In this document: in pieces, positions 24,127-35,164 of the stretch | Layout: the number at the start of each line of letters is the position of its first letter | Numbering within the stretch: the first letter of the stretch is position 1 | Notes under the pieces: generated by a model | Told to the model about the DNA's origin: nothing | Seen by the model: only the letters and a program-made list of their open reading frames with translations | The model's database searches: none | From: Cryptomeria japonica | Lineage: Eukaryota > Streptophyta > Pinopsida > Cupressales > Cupressaceae | DNA: 64,000 bases | Direction: 5' to 3' | Assembly (NCBI RefSeq): GCF_030272615.1 | Contig: NC_081409.1 | Coordinates: forward strand, 244,337,924 to 244,401,923 | Program-made: the position numbers and the translations under genes

Positions 24127-25564
24127 CTATTCATTGACTAGCACACTCTGCTCATCATTCAACCATGTCACCTTGTATGGGTTAGTGTGGGGTATCCTTG
24201 TGAGTTTCAACTTCTTGGTTGCCTCCTCTGATATTATGTTATCAATTGACCCTGAATCAACTATCACCTTGCAAACTTTACCAAGGATCTTGCATCTCAC
24301 CCTAAACAATGCTCTCCTATGCTTAGGTTCATTCTTGACTGGCTGTCTTATCAAGACCCTATTGAATATCAGATTTTCTCCAATCTCTAATTCAATATGG
24401 TCCACCTCAGGTGTCTTGCTATTTGAAGAGTCTTCATGTGCATAAGGAACCCTCTTTCCACTGTTTGATGATGTAGGATTGTCAGGGCATCTATATATCG
24501 GGTGTCCCAATTGTCCACAGTTGTAACATTTCATAGTTGCAAAGTAGGAGTTACCCCTACCGGTACCTCTACCCCTACTTGGACCACCTTGTGCACCTCT
24601 TCCTCTAGAATGGCCCCCTCTAAGATTGGTTTCACTGCCATGTTCAGTCAACTTGGCTTCTCCTTGGTTCCTCTGCTCATTTGCCTTGCTTTGGTAACCA
24701 CCTTGGTGATTCATTTGTTCTCTACCTCTGCCTCTACCCTTGTTATTGGAGTCTCCTTTCCTTTTGTTCCTCTCTTCCACCTTGATAGCAAGTTGATGAC
24801 ATTTTTTAATAGTAGTAGGAGTCCATAGGCTTATCTCCTCTTGAATGTTCCACTTTAGGCCGCTTAGATACCTAGCCACCTTAATAGATTCATCTTCTTG
24901 GACTTTGGATCTAAGACAAAGTTTTTTGAAATTCTTTGGTGTAGGAGGTCACATCAAGGTCTTTTTGCTTCAATCCCTATCTCTTCTTATGAAGTTGAAC
25001 TTCATAATCCTCTGGTAAGTAGTTCTCTGTGATCTTACTCACCATGGCCTTCCAATTGGCAATAGGCAGCTTCCCCATGCTAACTCTCTCTTCTTGTAGG
25101 TACTTCCACCATGTCAAAGCTGCTCCCCTTAATCTTGATTTGGTAACCTTAACCTTTTGAGCCTCTGTCACTCCCTCACACTCAAAGTGGTTTTCCATAC
25201 CCTCGATCCATTCCATGATAGTGTCAATGTCCATCCTTCCACTGAAATGTGGCAATCCTTCAAAAGCTTTGGTGTTCAAAGCCTTAATAGCCTTTACAAA
25301 TGGTTCTTCATTAAACAAGGGATATGGTTCAAGTATAATGTCATCTATGTCAATGGTTTTCTTGCCTTTATCTTTGGTGTCTTCACCCCAAGGTCCTTGT
25401 GTCCTCCGATCCACCACTTCCTGCAGCTTATCCCTTATCTCACACATAGCTTCTTCAAGGAGTCTATTCTTCTCCTTCTGCTCTTCTACCTCCCTAGCCA
25501 GCTCGACATTAATGACCATTCTTCTCTCCCCTACTGATTCACCAATATATAGAGACATACACAA
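24127..25564 (-). pseudogene. Z: gag with zinc knuckle, and protease
   Basis: ATG at 25564, 35 bp inside the LTR. 24977-25564 has an N-terminal coiled coil (EVEEQKEKNRLLEEAM) and the capsid core (FEGLPHFSGRMDIDTIMEWI, RLRGAALTWWKYL, FTENYLP-like). After a shift, 24127-24879 has a Gly/Arg-rich part, a CCHC knuckle (CYNCGQLGHPIYRC, 24491-24532) and the protease active site VDSGSIDNII (about 24230-24260). The stops between 24880 and 24976 again sit at Gln and Trp positions. Confidence 0.9.
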
Positions 25565-25583
25565 TCCAACAAATCTTTAACTC

Positions 25584-25595
25584 GCTCTGATACCA
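25584..25595 (-). other. Primer binding site of Z
   Basis: TGGTATCAGAGC on the minus strand, 3 bp from the 5' LTR; initiator methionine tRNA type. Confidence 0.9.
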
Positions 25596-25598
25596 ATC

Positions 25599-27201
25599 TG
25601 ATGGGATGGGATTTGGGATAAACTAGCCTAGTCTATGCTCTTGGATCCTTTCCTTGGATCACCAGGTGTTCTAACCACACCCTAGGGTCTCTAGGACTTC
25701 CCCTACTTGAGGAATCCCTTGACCTTGCCCAATCTACCCACCAACAAGTTGAAAAACTACTCCTAAGGTCTCACCTACTCATGAGATTCAAGAAACCCTT
25801 ACTTACGCCAATAAGGGTTATGCTTGTTCCACACCTTCCTAGGTCTTAGCAAGGTTAGGTCAGGTATAACTCATGATTTTTCCACCCAGTCATCTACCCC
25901 CAAGAGGTTTCAAGCTTCTAACCCCTTACCGATTTCACTATTTTGTGTTTTGCCTACAAAATAGGGCTACAAGGATTATGACCAATTAGGCCTCCTACCT
26001 GGTCCTTTAGGGATCCCTCTCATAAATGATGCACTTTCTTGTGAAACTTCCCAAAAGACCTGCTATTCATTTGGCAAGGACTCAAGGATTTTCTAGGTTT
26101 TAGGCCTCCAAGTGTCCGTACACTGCCCTAGGTGGACTTTAAGGTTTTTAAGGGTTTTTAGGAGGGTTTTTAGGCCTGCCAGGGTCACAGTGTAGGTTTA
26201 GTGCTCTTGCCACCTTGTCTATATTGGTGGAAGCTCCTCCTTCACACCAATGATACTCCACTCACCCCTCTACAACTCCTCCAAAGGGTGTCTCCTCCTC
26301 TGACCTTCCTTTCTCTCCAAGACCTCTGCAACTTAACCCTTCCTAGTCGGGCACTGTCCAGTCTCGCCTAGGAATGGGTCTTTACATGGCCTCCTTGCAT
26401 TTTCAAGAGCCCTTCTTGCATTGAACTATAGTACAGGGTCTGTACTCTCATTCCCCATGTTTTCATGGTAATTCCACAATGGGGAATGGAGTTATGAACC
26501 CATTTATTCAAACTAGTCCAAAACTGGACAATGAGAAGCAATTTACAAAAGATTTACAAACACACCACACTTGCCAAACAAAAACCTAATCTATATGCTC
26601 AAAATGAAATTATTTACACCATAGAAGACACTCCACATAGTTTTTTTTGCAAATCAATCCTTTAATGGTCTTTCTTTACTCCATCTGTGCTGACTGGCAA
26701 CAGAATTGCAGTCACAGTCAAGTCACCTTGCTTGGGCCGTACAATATCTGACATCCAACCCATAAACTTAGGGTTTTCAATTACTTATAGCACCTTTTCC
26801 TCAGTCTATGTGCCCATATTAGGGTTGTCCATGCTACATTGAATATTTTGACCTCATGGTGGAAAAGTTGCTTGACAACTTTTAAAAGTTGTCATGCAAC
26901 TTTTGCAACTTTTGAGCAACTTTCTCAATGTTGCTTTTCTTGACTCCTAGACCCATATTGGGCAAACCTAAGGACACCAAAATGCTAAGAAGGACCCCTA
27001 AACACCTCAAAGGCACACATACCCTCTATTTCCAAAAAAAAAAAACTCAACTTTTGACTCATGACCCTAGGACCTCAACTAGGACCCTAACTAGGACCAA
27101 TGAGCACATGGCTCTTATTCTATATACAATGGCTTCATTGAGAAGCAAAAACACAAGCAAAAACAAATGGTGGGAGCCCTTTGAAGGGTTCTCCTACACC
27201 A
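25599..27201 (-). repeat. 5' LTR of Z
   Basis: Near-identical to 19308-20900. Small differences include an extra TTTTGCAAC unit near 26900. Confidence 0.88.
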
Positions 27202-27261
27202 TACTCCCCCTCTGCAACAAACTAAGAAATTAGGGGAGTGAGAAGAGTCAGATCAATGCCA
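27202..27261 (-). other. Extra Z pol end and polypurine tract outside the 5' LTR
   Basis: The sequence from the polypurine tract through the codons for VGIDLTLLTPLIS matches 20901-20960, the 3' internal end of Z. It lies on the outer side of the 5' LTR and is fused to Y ORF2, which reads SDIPAEFKR up to the join. Confidence 0.8.
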
Positions 27262-28720
27262 ACTCTTTTAAATTCTGCTGGTATATCACTTTCTGAAGAA
27301 TTTCCAACCGGTGAAAGGTGAGTTTCTGGTTGAAGTGATTCTAACTCATCTTCAGTAATGCCAGTTTGTTTAAGTACATCTTCTTTGATAACTTTAGCTT
27401 GTCTAGATCCTCTTCTAACTGTTGCTTCCACCTTCTTTACCCTTTTCTTTGATTGGATTTGATTTTCAATAGTCTCAGCACTACCAAATACCTCTTCTTT
27501 AGGTTCCTTAGGTGCTTCTAGGAGGGATTTTTCATATGTTTCAATTATGTGGTCATCAGTTTCATAACCCATTTCAGTAACCCAAATGGTTCTTGGGACA
27601 ACTACCTCCATCCAAATTTCATCCTTCTTACTAACAAAGCATATTTCATCCTTATACTTATTTACAATTGCTTGTGATAATCTGACTCCGGTATTCATCC
27701 AGGCCTTTAATGCCTGAAAATACTCATCTATGTTCTTTTCTCTGTTTTCACCCTTATTTAGTAAATCAGACAATTGTTTGCCTACCGGTATATCAAAACC
27801 AAGATTTTTGTTATCGATACCGGGCACTTGTTTTGTTATGTGTAGCATTAAACAGACAAGTAGGTTTCCAAATCTGAATGTCCCCCTTTTGTCTTTCTTT
27901 ATCTTTCCAAGATTGTCAATAAGTTCATCTTTCAATCATTCACACACATCTATTTTTCCATTATCTTTAATCATATCATAGGCACTCTTTATGCATAGGC
28001 TAGAGATTGAATTTATCCTGTTTGCATGTGTGGTTTCGTAGTCTAAAATCATGCTAATGAATCTGACATTGATGTCAGTTACATCATTTACTCTTAAAGA
28101 TCTCTTATCAGATGTTGCACCAGTTAGATTAATCACTAGGTCATTTGAGACCTTCTTTGTCTTATCAGGTCTGTTACCAGTGGAAGGTAACCCGGTCACA
28201 GCTTTTACTGCCTCTTTTGTAATTTTGTGAACTGAGTCTAACTAGAAGAATGCACCATGTACCCTGCTTAATACTATCCTTATAACATCCTTAGGAAAAT
28301 CCAGAATATTGAGAATTTCAGTGAATCCTAGGGTTTCAACTATTTTGTGTTTAGGTTTCACATTACCAGAATCGTCACAAATTACAGTCTTATACATGCT
28401 CTTGATTTCCTCATCACCTAATTCTTCTATGTGACAATGAATGTACATTCTAGGGTCTTCTACAAAAACTACTCCTTTGGGGATTTGAGAAAAAGCACCA
28501 ACATTATCATCTTTCTTGGCAATCTCGGGAACTAACTGAAATATGGGTCTAGGGCATTTAATCACTTCGACTACACTAGGGTTTGCTATGAATTCAGGAA
28601 CAAATGAGAAGCCATGATTATAAGTACCTTTATCTGCCTTAGGAATGATTGCTTGTTGAATTGCTTCACTTCTTTGCTTGTAATGCCTTGCTCTGGAATT
28701 TTCGTGCTCTCGAAGGTTTG
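27262..28720 (-). pseudogene. Y ORF2, unknown protein
   Basis: A minus-strand frame of about 480 codons, broken only at 28240 and 27935 (stops where Trp or Gln is likely). It begins near HENSRARHYKQRSEA without a clear ATG. It includes IKCPRPIFQLVPEI, a helical middle with VTGLPSTGN and RSLRVNDVTDINVRFISMILDYE, then a Lys/Arg-rich stretch with SKKRVKKVEATVRRGSR and a Glu-rich end. It has no zinc finger and no RT, protease or integrase motifs. I do not recognise the family. The frame is too long and consistent to be chance. Z cuts it; it continues at 19307. A TATA-like box lies upstream. Confidence 0.65.
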
Positions 28721-28744
28721 AATGCTTGGTGAAATGAAATTAGA

Positions 28745-28800
28745 GCCAAAACACTTTATTTATAATGTTAATTTTGCCAACCACCACATTTAATGCTTGT
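28745..28800 (-). promoter_or_regulatory. Possible internal TATA box before Y ORF2
   Basis: Minus strand CATTATAAATAAAGTG at about 28757-28772, downstream of the ORF1 stop and upstream of ORF2. This is sequence only; initiation is not shown. Confidence 0.3.
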
Positions 28801-28889
28801 TGGTTAAGTAATGACTTAACTTATCTGTCGGTATAGAAGTAATTTCAACTTCTCACCATCAACCGAGGGACTAATAACATGTTTCACAT

Positions 28890-30081
28890 TTGATTGCTAA
28901 ACCCTCAAGGGAATTTTATTCAGTTAGATGAAGAGTCTCCTGTCGGTGGAGTGTTACTCTCTTCTATAGGTGGAGTGTTACTTTGTTCTGTCGGTGGAGG
29001 AGTGTTCCTATCACCATTTAGATTTGATTTCCTGATCTATTGTTTTGAGAATTCCTACTTTACTTCTTCAATCTTCTCTTTACCTTTCAAACTAGGACCT
29101 TTGTTATTTACCAGTGAGCACTTGCTTCTATAAAATTTTGCAATATGTCCAATCTTGTTACAGGCATAACAAGTCACATTATTTTTCTAAATAACTTTCC
29201 CATATCCTATGCCAGTTTGTGTTCTGCATTGATTAGATAAATGTCCAAATCTTCCACAAACATAACATCTTACATTCATTATGTAATTCTCTGAATTGTG
29301 ACCAACTTTGTTGCATTTTGAACATTGACCAGTGGGTGTATTGGTATTTTTATAATTTCTAGATCTACATTGATTTGCTCTATGACCATACTTGTTACAG
29401 TTAAAGCATTTGCCATTAAATTTATAAGCAGTAGGTTGTCTTACCAGTTTGCCTTGATCCTGTGTGTTTGCAATACCGGAGCTTTCACCAGCTTCAAAGC
29501 CAAGACCATTAGTGTCACCATTAGGTTTCTGATTCTTCAACAAGTCACCAAGTTCTTCTGAGCTTTTCTTGAATTTTTCTTTATGCTGATTTGTAGCAGC
29601 CAGTTCTCCTTCCAAGATACCTTTTTGTCTCATGAGTTCATTTGAGTCATTCTGTGCATGCATCAGATCTGTCTTTAACATATCATTTTCATAACTAAGT
29701 CTTGTGTTTTCATGTGCAGCATCATTCAGTCTTCTAGTCAAGTCTTCTTCATTCTTCTTTCTATCTTCAATTTCTTTACAAAATCTCATAGTCATATCCT
29801 GCATCTCATTCTTTGTTGTCATGTTTTCTTGTTTCAGCTTATTCATCAGATCACTAAGAGTTTCCTTTTCATCATTCTCATTTTGCATCTTTTCACAAAG
29901 TTCTCTTCTCGTTTCTTGTAACGGTAAGATTTTCTTGAAGTGCTTGAATAATATCCTGTGCAGCTTTTAGATCATCTTCAAGTTTGATATTTTTCAATTT
30001 TTCTGCATCATAGTCTGAGAGAGCTGCTTCTAATTGCTTCATCAAGTTTTCTATCTCTACCGGTGTCAAGATCTTCCTCAA
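28890..30081 (-). pseudogene. Y ORF1: coiled-coil, zinc-knuckle Gag-like protein
   Basis: 30081-29893 (IENLMKQLEAALSDYDAEKL...) and, after a one-base shift, 29888-29187 form a long coiled coil (EDRKKNEEDLTRRLNDAAHE) followed by CCHC knuckles: CFNCNKYGHRANQC, CSKCNKVGHNSENY, CYVCGRFGHLSNQC. After another shift comes CYACNKIGHIAKFY. Two of the four end in Tyr instead of Cys. The tail has a threefold NTPP repeat (28935-29015) and a stop near 28900. Knuckles suggest nucleic-acid binding, as in Gag. The long coiled coil with no visible capsid core is unusual. Confidence 0.75.
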
Positions 30082-30110
30082 GTTGTTAGGCTTCTGAAAA
30101 TAGAGGACCA

Positions 30111-30122
30111 GGCTCTGATACC
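30111..30122 (-). other. Primer binding site of Y
   Basis: Minus strand GGTATCAGAGCC, 3 bp from the LTR end; initiator methionine tRNA type. Confidence 0.88.
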
Positions 30123-30125
30123 GAT

Positions 30126-30925
30126 TGTTAAGATTCCCACAGATACTGAGAGGGGGGGTGAATCAGTATCTGACCGGTTAAAAGATTTTCTTAACTTAAA
30201 ACATGTAAAGCATATCAATACTGTATACCGGTAAACAAGAAATAATGCAATAAACAGAGATAACAACAACCACATGAAAGACATACCATAACACAGTAGT
30301 TTAACGATGAAACCCGGTGTGGGAAAAACCTCGGTGGGATTTGTGACCCACAATTTTCACTTACTGGCCAATAAGATAATATTACTGCTACAAGAGGGGC
30401 CTGCACATGCAAGAAGGCCAAGTGCCTAGAGCTCACTACTCAATTACAAAATGGGAAGTCTCACTGACTTACAAAATGGATTATATAAATCCAATGTCTT
30501 GTACTACTTCAAAATAGCATCTACTATGCCAGATCCAGTACCGGTTTATAGCTCTGCTTCATACATAAACCCTTAACCTATAATTTGCATAATAGGTCTG
30601 CCTTATTTCACCTATATATTTCCTTCCATCTATTACAAAATGTTCTACAATGATCTCTTATATATATATGAGTCATTTTACAACTTGCCAAGTCGGCTTA
30701 TAGTGATTTTACAATAATTAACAAAATATATTACAAATAAAAATTTTGTCAGCTTCTGTGCCGGTATGCTTCCTTTTACTGCCGGTGGTCTCTGTGTCAG
30801 TGTAGAGTTTGTCTTTTCCGGTGTCGGTAAATTGTCTTGTCAGTGTCATAGGATTGTAAGGTTGCCATCAATGACAAAACCTTCAATCACCTACAATATC
30901 TCATTGGAGTGTGCATTTTCCAACA
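30126..30925 (-). repeat. 5' LTR of Y
   Basis: Plus strand TGTTAAGATTCCC to TTCCAACA. Carries GAGGGGGGGTGAATCAG near the U5 end and GGAAAAACCTCGGTGGGATTTGTG, both shared with M and, in part, with A and K. Confidence 0.92.
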
Positions 30926-31721
30926 TAATCTTCAATGCAAAATCGCTAAACTACAGGTCCACTATGCTATCTTTAACCTGTGCACTAATCTTCCAAGCAA
31001 ATGCACTAGGATCCCTTGCATATGCACTAAAAAGAATTTGTGTGCTAACCTATCATGCTTATGCACTACCCTAATCCATGTATACGCTATTACAAAACCC
31101 TAGCTAACCTATGCACTAATGTTCATTGTGTATGCGGTAAACTATTAATCTAGTGCGCTAAAACATAAAATATAATGGGGCAAAAACCATGAAAAATGTG
31201 ACAAAAAACAACAAAATCGTACAAAAATGCATGGATTCGGTCACTTATCGATGGTCCATATGTGGCAAGTCGTTGGTGCAGCCTAACGTGCTCGAATCGG
31301 TAAGTTTGGCACAAGATCAACATCTTCTTGTCAGAGCTCAAATTCACCAATCACAAGAAGACAAGTATGCAAATGAATCTTCTTTTTTACTTTTTACCTT
31401 TTTAAGGGGGTAAAAAGGAGGGTTTATAAGTGGGAATGTATTTTTTTCCACTTTTTCATAATTATTAACCTAACCAACATCACATTTTTTTTGGGACATG
31501 AATCCATCTGCGAATTTTTAACAATTTCAACCTCGTCAACATTTTCAATAAAATCAAAAAATTAAAAAATTCTCAAAAATTGACCAAATCCTGATTCATC
31601 TCCTAAGGGGGCATCATCGCATTATCATCACATCAAATCAACATCCGGGGCAAAAATTAATTTTTTTTTTATCAATATCACACAATTTTTCTTTGAACTA
31701 ACATGCGCACACACATCACTT
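30926..31721 (+). repeat. X: GCACTAA repeat field (continued) and 3' leader
   Basis: 30926-31170 continues the degenerate units seen before 17949 (TGCACTAA, TGTGCTAA, TGCGCTAA cores, loosely 25-40 bp apart). 31171-31721 is AT-rich with no coding signal. Confidence 0.6.
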
Positions 31722-31736
31722 CAAAGAGGGGGAAAA
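31722..31736 (+). other. Polypurine tract of X
   Basis: CAAAGAGGGGGAAAA abuts the 3' LTR start TGTAGATG. Confidence 0.88.
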
Positions 31737-33154
31737 TGTAGATGTATAAATATGACCATCTAATTAAATAAATATTTAATATTTATTTAATCCATTAAAT
31801 CAATTCCTCTATTAAATAAATCATTTTTAATTAATCCCCCCCACATTCTTCTATTGATTAAAATTATTCAATTTATTTGATTAACCACATTCTAACCTTT
31901 AATTAAATAAATCATTTTTATTTAATTAAACCCCCATTTCCTATTTAATTAAATTTACATTTAATTAAAATCTTTATCCCATTTAAATAAATCAAATTTA
32001 TTTAAAAATCCTTCCAATGCAAGTTGTAATCACTTTTTGAAATAAATCAATTTATTTCAAAATTAAATCCAAAAATATCCTCACACTTGCATCCTCCTAA
32101 CAAATCCACTTGCATATCTAATCCTCCTTCGAGATTCTTCTAAACCATCCTAATTAGCCTAATTACCTCTTAAATATTTGCACATTCCTTAAGAGAGGGT
32201 CACTTCTCAAAAACCCTCAAAGTTTTCATAAACCATTAAAGGCTTTATATCTTCAACAAGCTAACCTCCAAAGTCTTCAATAATCATTAATGATTAACTC
32301 AAACTTGACCCTTGGTTAGAGACTTTCTCTCTAGCTTAACCCTTCTCTAACCCATGGGTCTCTTCAAGCATTCATTTCTTTGACCATGGTTATCCATTAA
32401 CCCTTGCACGAGAGTTTATCCTTTGGACAAAGGGATTATCCACTAACTCAACCCTAACCTTACCCCCTAGGGTGACCACCATGTCTTCTCAAGCATTTAA
32501 TGACTCTTCTCTCTCCTCTCAAGCCATCTCATGTTGACAATTGTCACCATTTCATTGGTGAAAATTGTAAACATGGATTGAAGATCATTCAATCATATCC
32601 CTTGTTAAGATTACTCAATCTTAACCATCCAATTGCCCATTTCTTTTATAAATAGGCCTCATTTCTCTCAGTATTCATATCCAAGTTTCATGCATCTTGA
32701 TTATAGTCTACTTTAATCAAGCATTTGCCTCTCTTTGATAATTAGCATTTTAATCATTTAGGAGCATATTAAGATATCATTTTAATCATGAATCATGTTA
32801 GCATAGCTTGTTAGTTTCTTTATCATACCATTATCTTCATCATAGCATAACTAATCATATCTAGGTAAGCTTATCATAATATATAAATTTTAAGTGCATC
32901 TTGCATATAGATCATTTTCATCCATTATCACTCGTTCTTAGAGTTGTCATTCCAAAAGTCAGTTGCTCAATAATCTGAGGGCAACTATTGACTTGAGGAA
33001 TCCTATGAGATAGAGAACAATGAGACAAACTTTGGAAGATTAGCTTGTTTAACTAGTTTAAGCTAAGTTAGTCTTTATATCCAAAAGTTTCATTGGTATG
33101 TTAGTTTCTAGTTTTCAAAATTGAATGACTGATTACACTAAAATCTTGCATACA
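31737..33154 (+). repeat. 3' LTR of X
   Basis: 1.42 kb; starts TGTAGATG and ends GCATACA. A good TATA box (TTTATAAATAGGCC) lies at about 32646-32658. Followed by the target duplication TTAGA. Confidence 0.93.
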
Positions 33155-34290
33155 TTAGAGATAAGATTTTGTTTTCTAATTATACATCTTTCACACAATC
33201 ATGCACAACACTTAATAATAATCAACTTCAAGTGAGTCAACTTGAATTTTCTTTTTCATTGGTTCTAGTTGATAATAATGAAGATGCTCATCAATATTTT
33301 CAAAATTTTCAAAAAGAAAAGTAAGAATTTTGTCAAGCTCATCAATAATGTTTTCAGTCATATTGATTCTCAAGTGGTAGTTGCAAAATTAGTTGTAACC
33401 TCTTTATTATCAAATTTTACACATCGTAACTTCACTCCTCTTTTTGAATCATTGCATAGTATCATGTTTACATTGATTAATTCTAATTTGATGAAGCTTC
33501 CTCATGTCAAATCCATAGATACCTCTAATCCTTTGACACTTTCCTTTGATCTTAAATTTTTTTGTTAATACCATCAAGTCGGCCATGATACTGAGAAGTG
33601 CTATAATTAGAAGCATGCGATCCAAGATCTTATTGATTCTAATGCTATAGCAGTGGAGTGTGTGAATGATAAAAGAAATAAATCTTTGGCACCTCCTAAT
33701 AAAAATTTGCAAATATTTACCAATCCTTTGTCTCCTCATTCTAATAATGTTGCTGAGCCTAAGAAACTAGACTATATAACCCCTAGTGATATGTGTAGTG
33801 AAGCCAACAATCATGTTGTGAACTGTATTGAGTAACCTAAGCCTAAGTATGAACCTCACATCACCTTTGACGCAAGAGATATTATTAATGTACCTGATGG
33901 ACCATTATACATTAATGTGAAGATTAAAGAAAATCTCTCATGAGGAGTGCTTATTGTTCCAGTATGTATGGTAAACTTTATCACTGGAAAATATCTTTAT
34001 ACACAACAACTATATCAAGATACATCTGATAAATCTGATATTTTGATTAAGGTGCATGATGGTTTCACTTGTCCCACTATAGGCTCCATCACCCTTCTCA
34101 TAGAGGTTGGTACTAAGTTCTCAAATGTTACCTTTCTCATTATCCCTACCTTAGACCAATTTCATGTGAATTTGGGACACCCTTGACTTGATTTCATGAA
34201 AGTTATTCTTTCTACCATTCATAAATATTTGAAGTTCCTCACAAAGGTGTATTATAACAATCAATCGTACCTTTATCAACCCTTAGTAAG
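33155..34290 (+). pseudogene. Element H: gag end and protease
   Basis: Picks up the H gag frame at the X insertion site (DKILFSNYTSFTQS..., about 33160). It goes through a weak zinc-finger-like motif (HQVGHDTEKC, about 33574-33610) and on to a retropepsin-like region: VSVPVCMV-type strand at 33947, PTIGSITLLIEVGTKFSNVTF, and the C-terminal FHVNLGHP (34163-34186), which corresponds to the ILGRPW motif of Tat proteases. At least six stops or shifts. The active-site D-S/T-G motif is not clearly visible. Confidence 0.7.
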
Positions 34291-35075
34291 ACGTGGAAAC
34301 TTCACCCTTGACTTCTTTTAGCCTTAGAAATTTGAACCCTTGCAACCCCATGAAGATATCCTTTTCTATCTCATCAAAATTCAATCATGAAATAATATCG
34401 ACCTTGAGTAAGCCTAATGATTCTTTACCTATGGATATGGATATTACTCCTCCACATCCTAGACTTATAATTCTTCCTACCCCTCTTACTCCTCCTATAT
34501 ATTTTGCAGTCACACCTCCTACATCTTGTAAAGGTCAAACAGAAAATCACCTAGCATCCTGCATCTCTCAACCTAGTGAGGTTTCTTCTTTTCCTCCTAC
34601 AAAGGAAGAAAAGAAGCCTATTTTGTTTGACCCCCAACCTTCCAAAGCTTCGATTCCTAACAAGAGAAATTTTAGTGCAAGAGAACACCAATGAAGACAT
34701 CATGCCAAGGCTTATGAGCTTGCTTCCCAAAGTGTTTCCTCCCTTAAGCCATCAAATGTTGACTTGGTCCCATTTTCCCATCATTTATGTAACCCCAAGG
34801 AGGATCTTTATCTTAATCAACCACATCAAAAATTAAAATTATCTATGAAAATGATGGTTCTTCTTCATATCCTATGCACATTAGATCTCATGTTGTGATT
34901 AATTTGGATAATGATGTTGATGATAATAATGTGGATACTAACAATTCTGATGATATGTGTGAGATTATTAAAATTAATCATGAGATATATTTGAGATTTG
35001 TAAAAGTTTTGTTGACTTTAGTGTTAGAACGAACAATGGCAAGAGGTCCAAGGATGGATCTCCTTTCTTGAAAAG
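34291..35075 (+). pseudogene. Element H: region after protease
   Basis: 34293-34694 and 34576-35071 give Pro-rich, then acidic Asp/Asn-rich frames with no domain. RT would be expected next but is absent. The sequence changes character at about 35090-35165. Confidence 0.5.
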
Positions 35076-35164
35076 TGAGATTTCTCACTCCAAGGTTACT
35101 AAAGGCTAGATCTTGGTCGTGTGGGATAGATAAATGGGAACGTTGTGGATGTTTTCAAGCGATT

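Larger units (their letters stand above)
19308..27261 (-). mobile_element. Ty3 chromovirus Z
   Basis: LTRs at 19308-20900 and 25599-27201 flank gag, protease, RT, RNase H, integrase and chromodomain on the minus strand. The LTRs look about 97-98% identical by eye, the highest in this nest, in keeping with Z being the innermost insertion. The left edge is clean (TGATGGG). The right edge is not: 60 bp of Z's own pol end and polypurine tract (27202-27261) lie beyond the 5' LTR, and I find no target duplication. Confidence 0.93.
17949..30925 (-). mobile_element. Non-autonomous LTR retrotransposon Y
   Basis: Two 800-bp LTRs (17949-18748 and 30126-30925), target duplication TAATC (17944-17948 and 30926-30930), an initiator-methionine primer site and an AAAGGGGGAGATTGTTGG-type polypurine tract. 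Excluding nested Z, the internal region is only about 3.4 kb. It shows no RT, RNase H or integrase. Instead it encodes a coiled-coil/zinc-knuckle protein (ORF1) and a second protein I do not recognise (ORF2). LTR motifs, primer site and tract match copia elements A and K, so mobilisation by such an element is a reasonable inference. Confidence 0.9.
9997..33154 (+). mobile_element. Tat-type Ty3 retrotransposon X
   Basis: It starts TGTAGA and ends ATACA, with near-identical direct LTRs (9997-11396 and 31737-33154), a polypurine tract before the 3' LTR, and a perfect 5-bp target duplication TTAGA (9992-9996 and 33155-33159). Its insertion split the gag of element H. Archaeal-type RNase H after the first RNase H is the hallmark of the Tat lineage. 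Gag, protease, RT and the primer site have been lost after the 5' LTR. The 23-kb span includes the nested elements Y and Z (17949-30925). Confidence 0.93.

Noticed and set aside
24065-25580. Plus-strand ORFs of 108-126 codons across Z
   Set aside because: Antisense shadows of the Z gag gene; codon content mirrors the real minus-strand frames.
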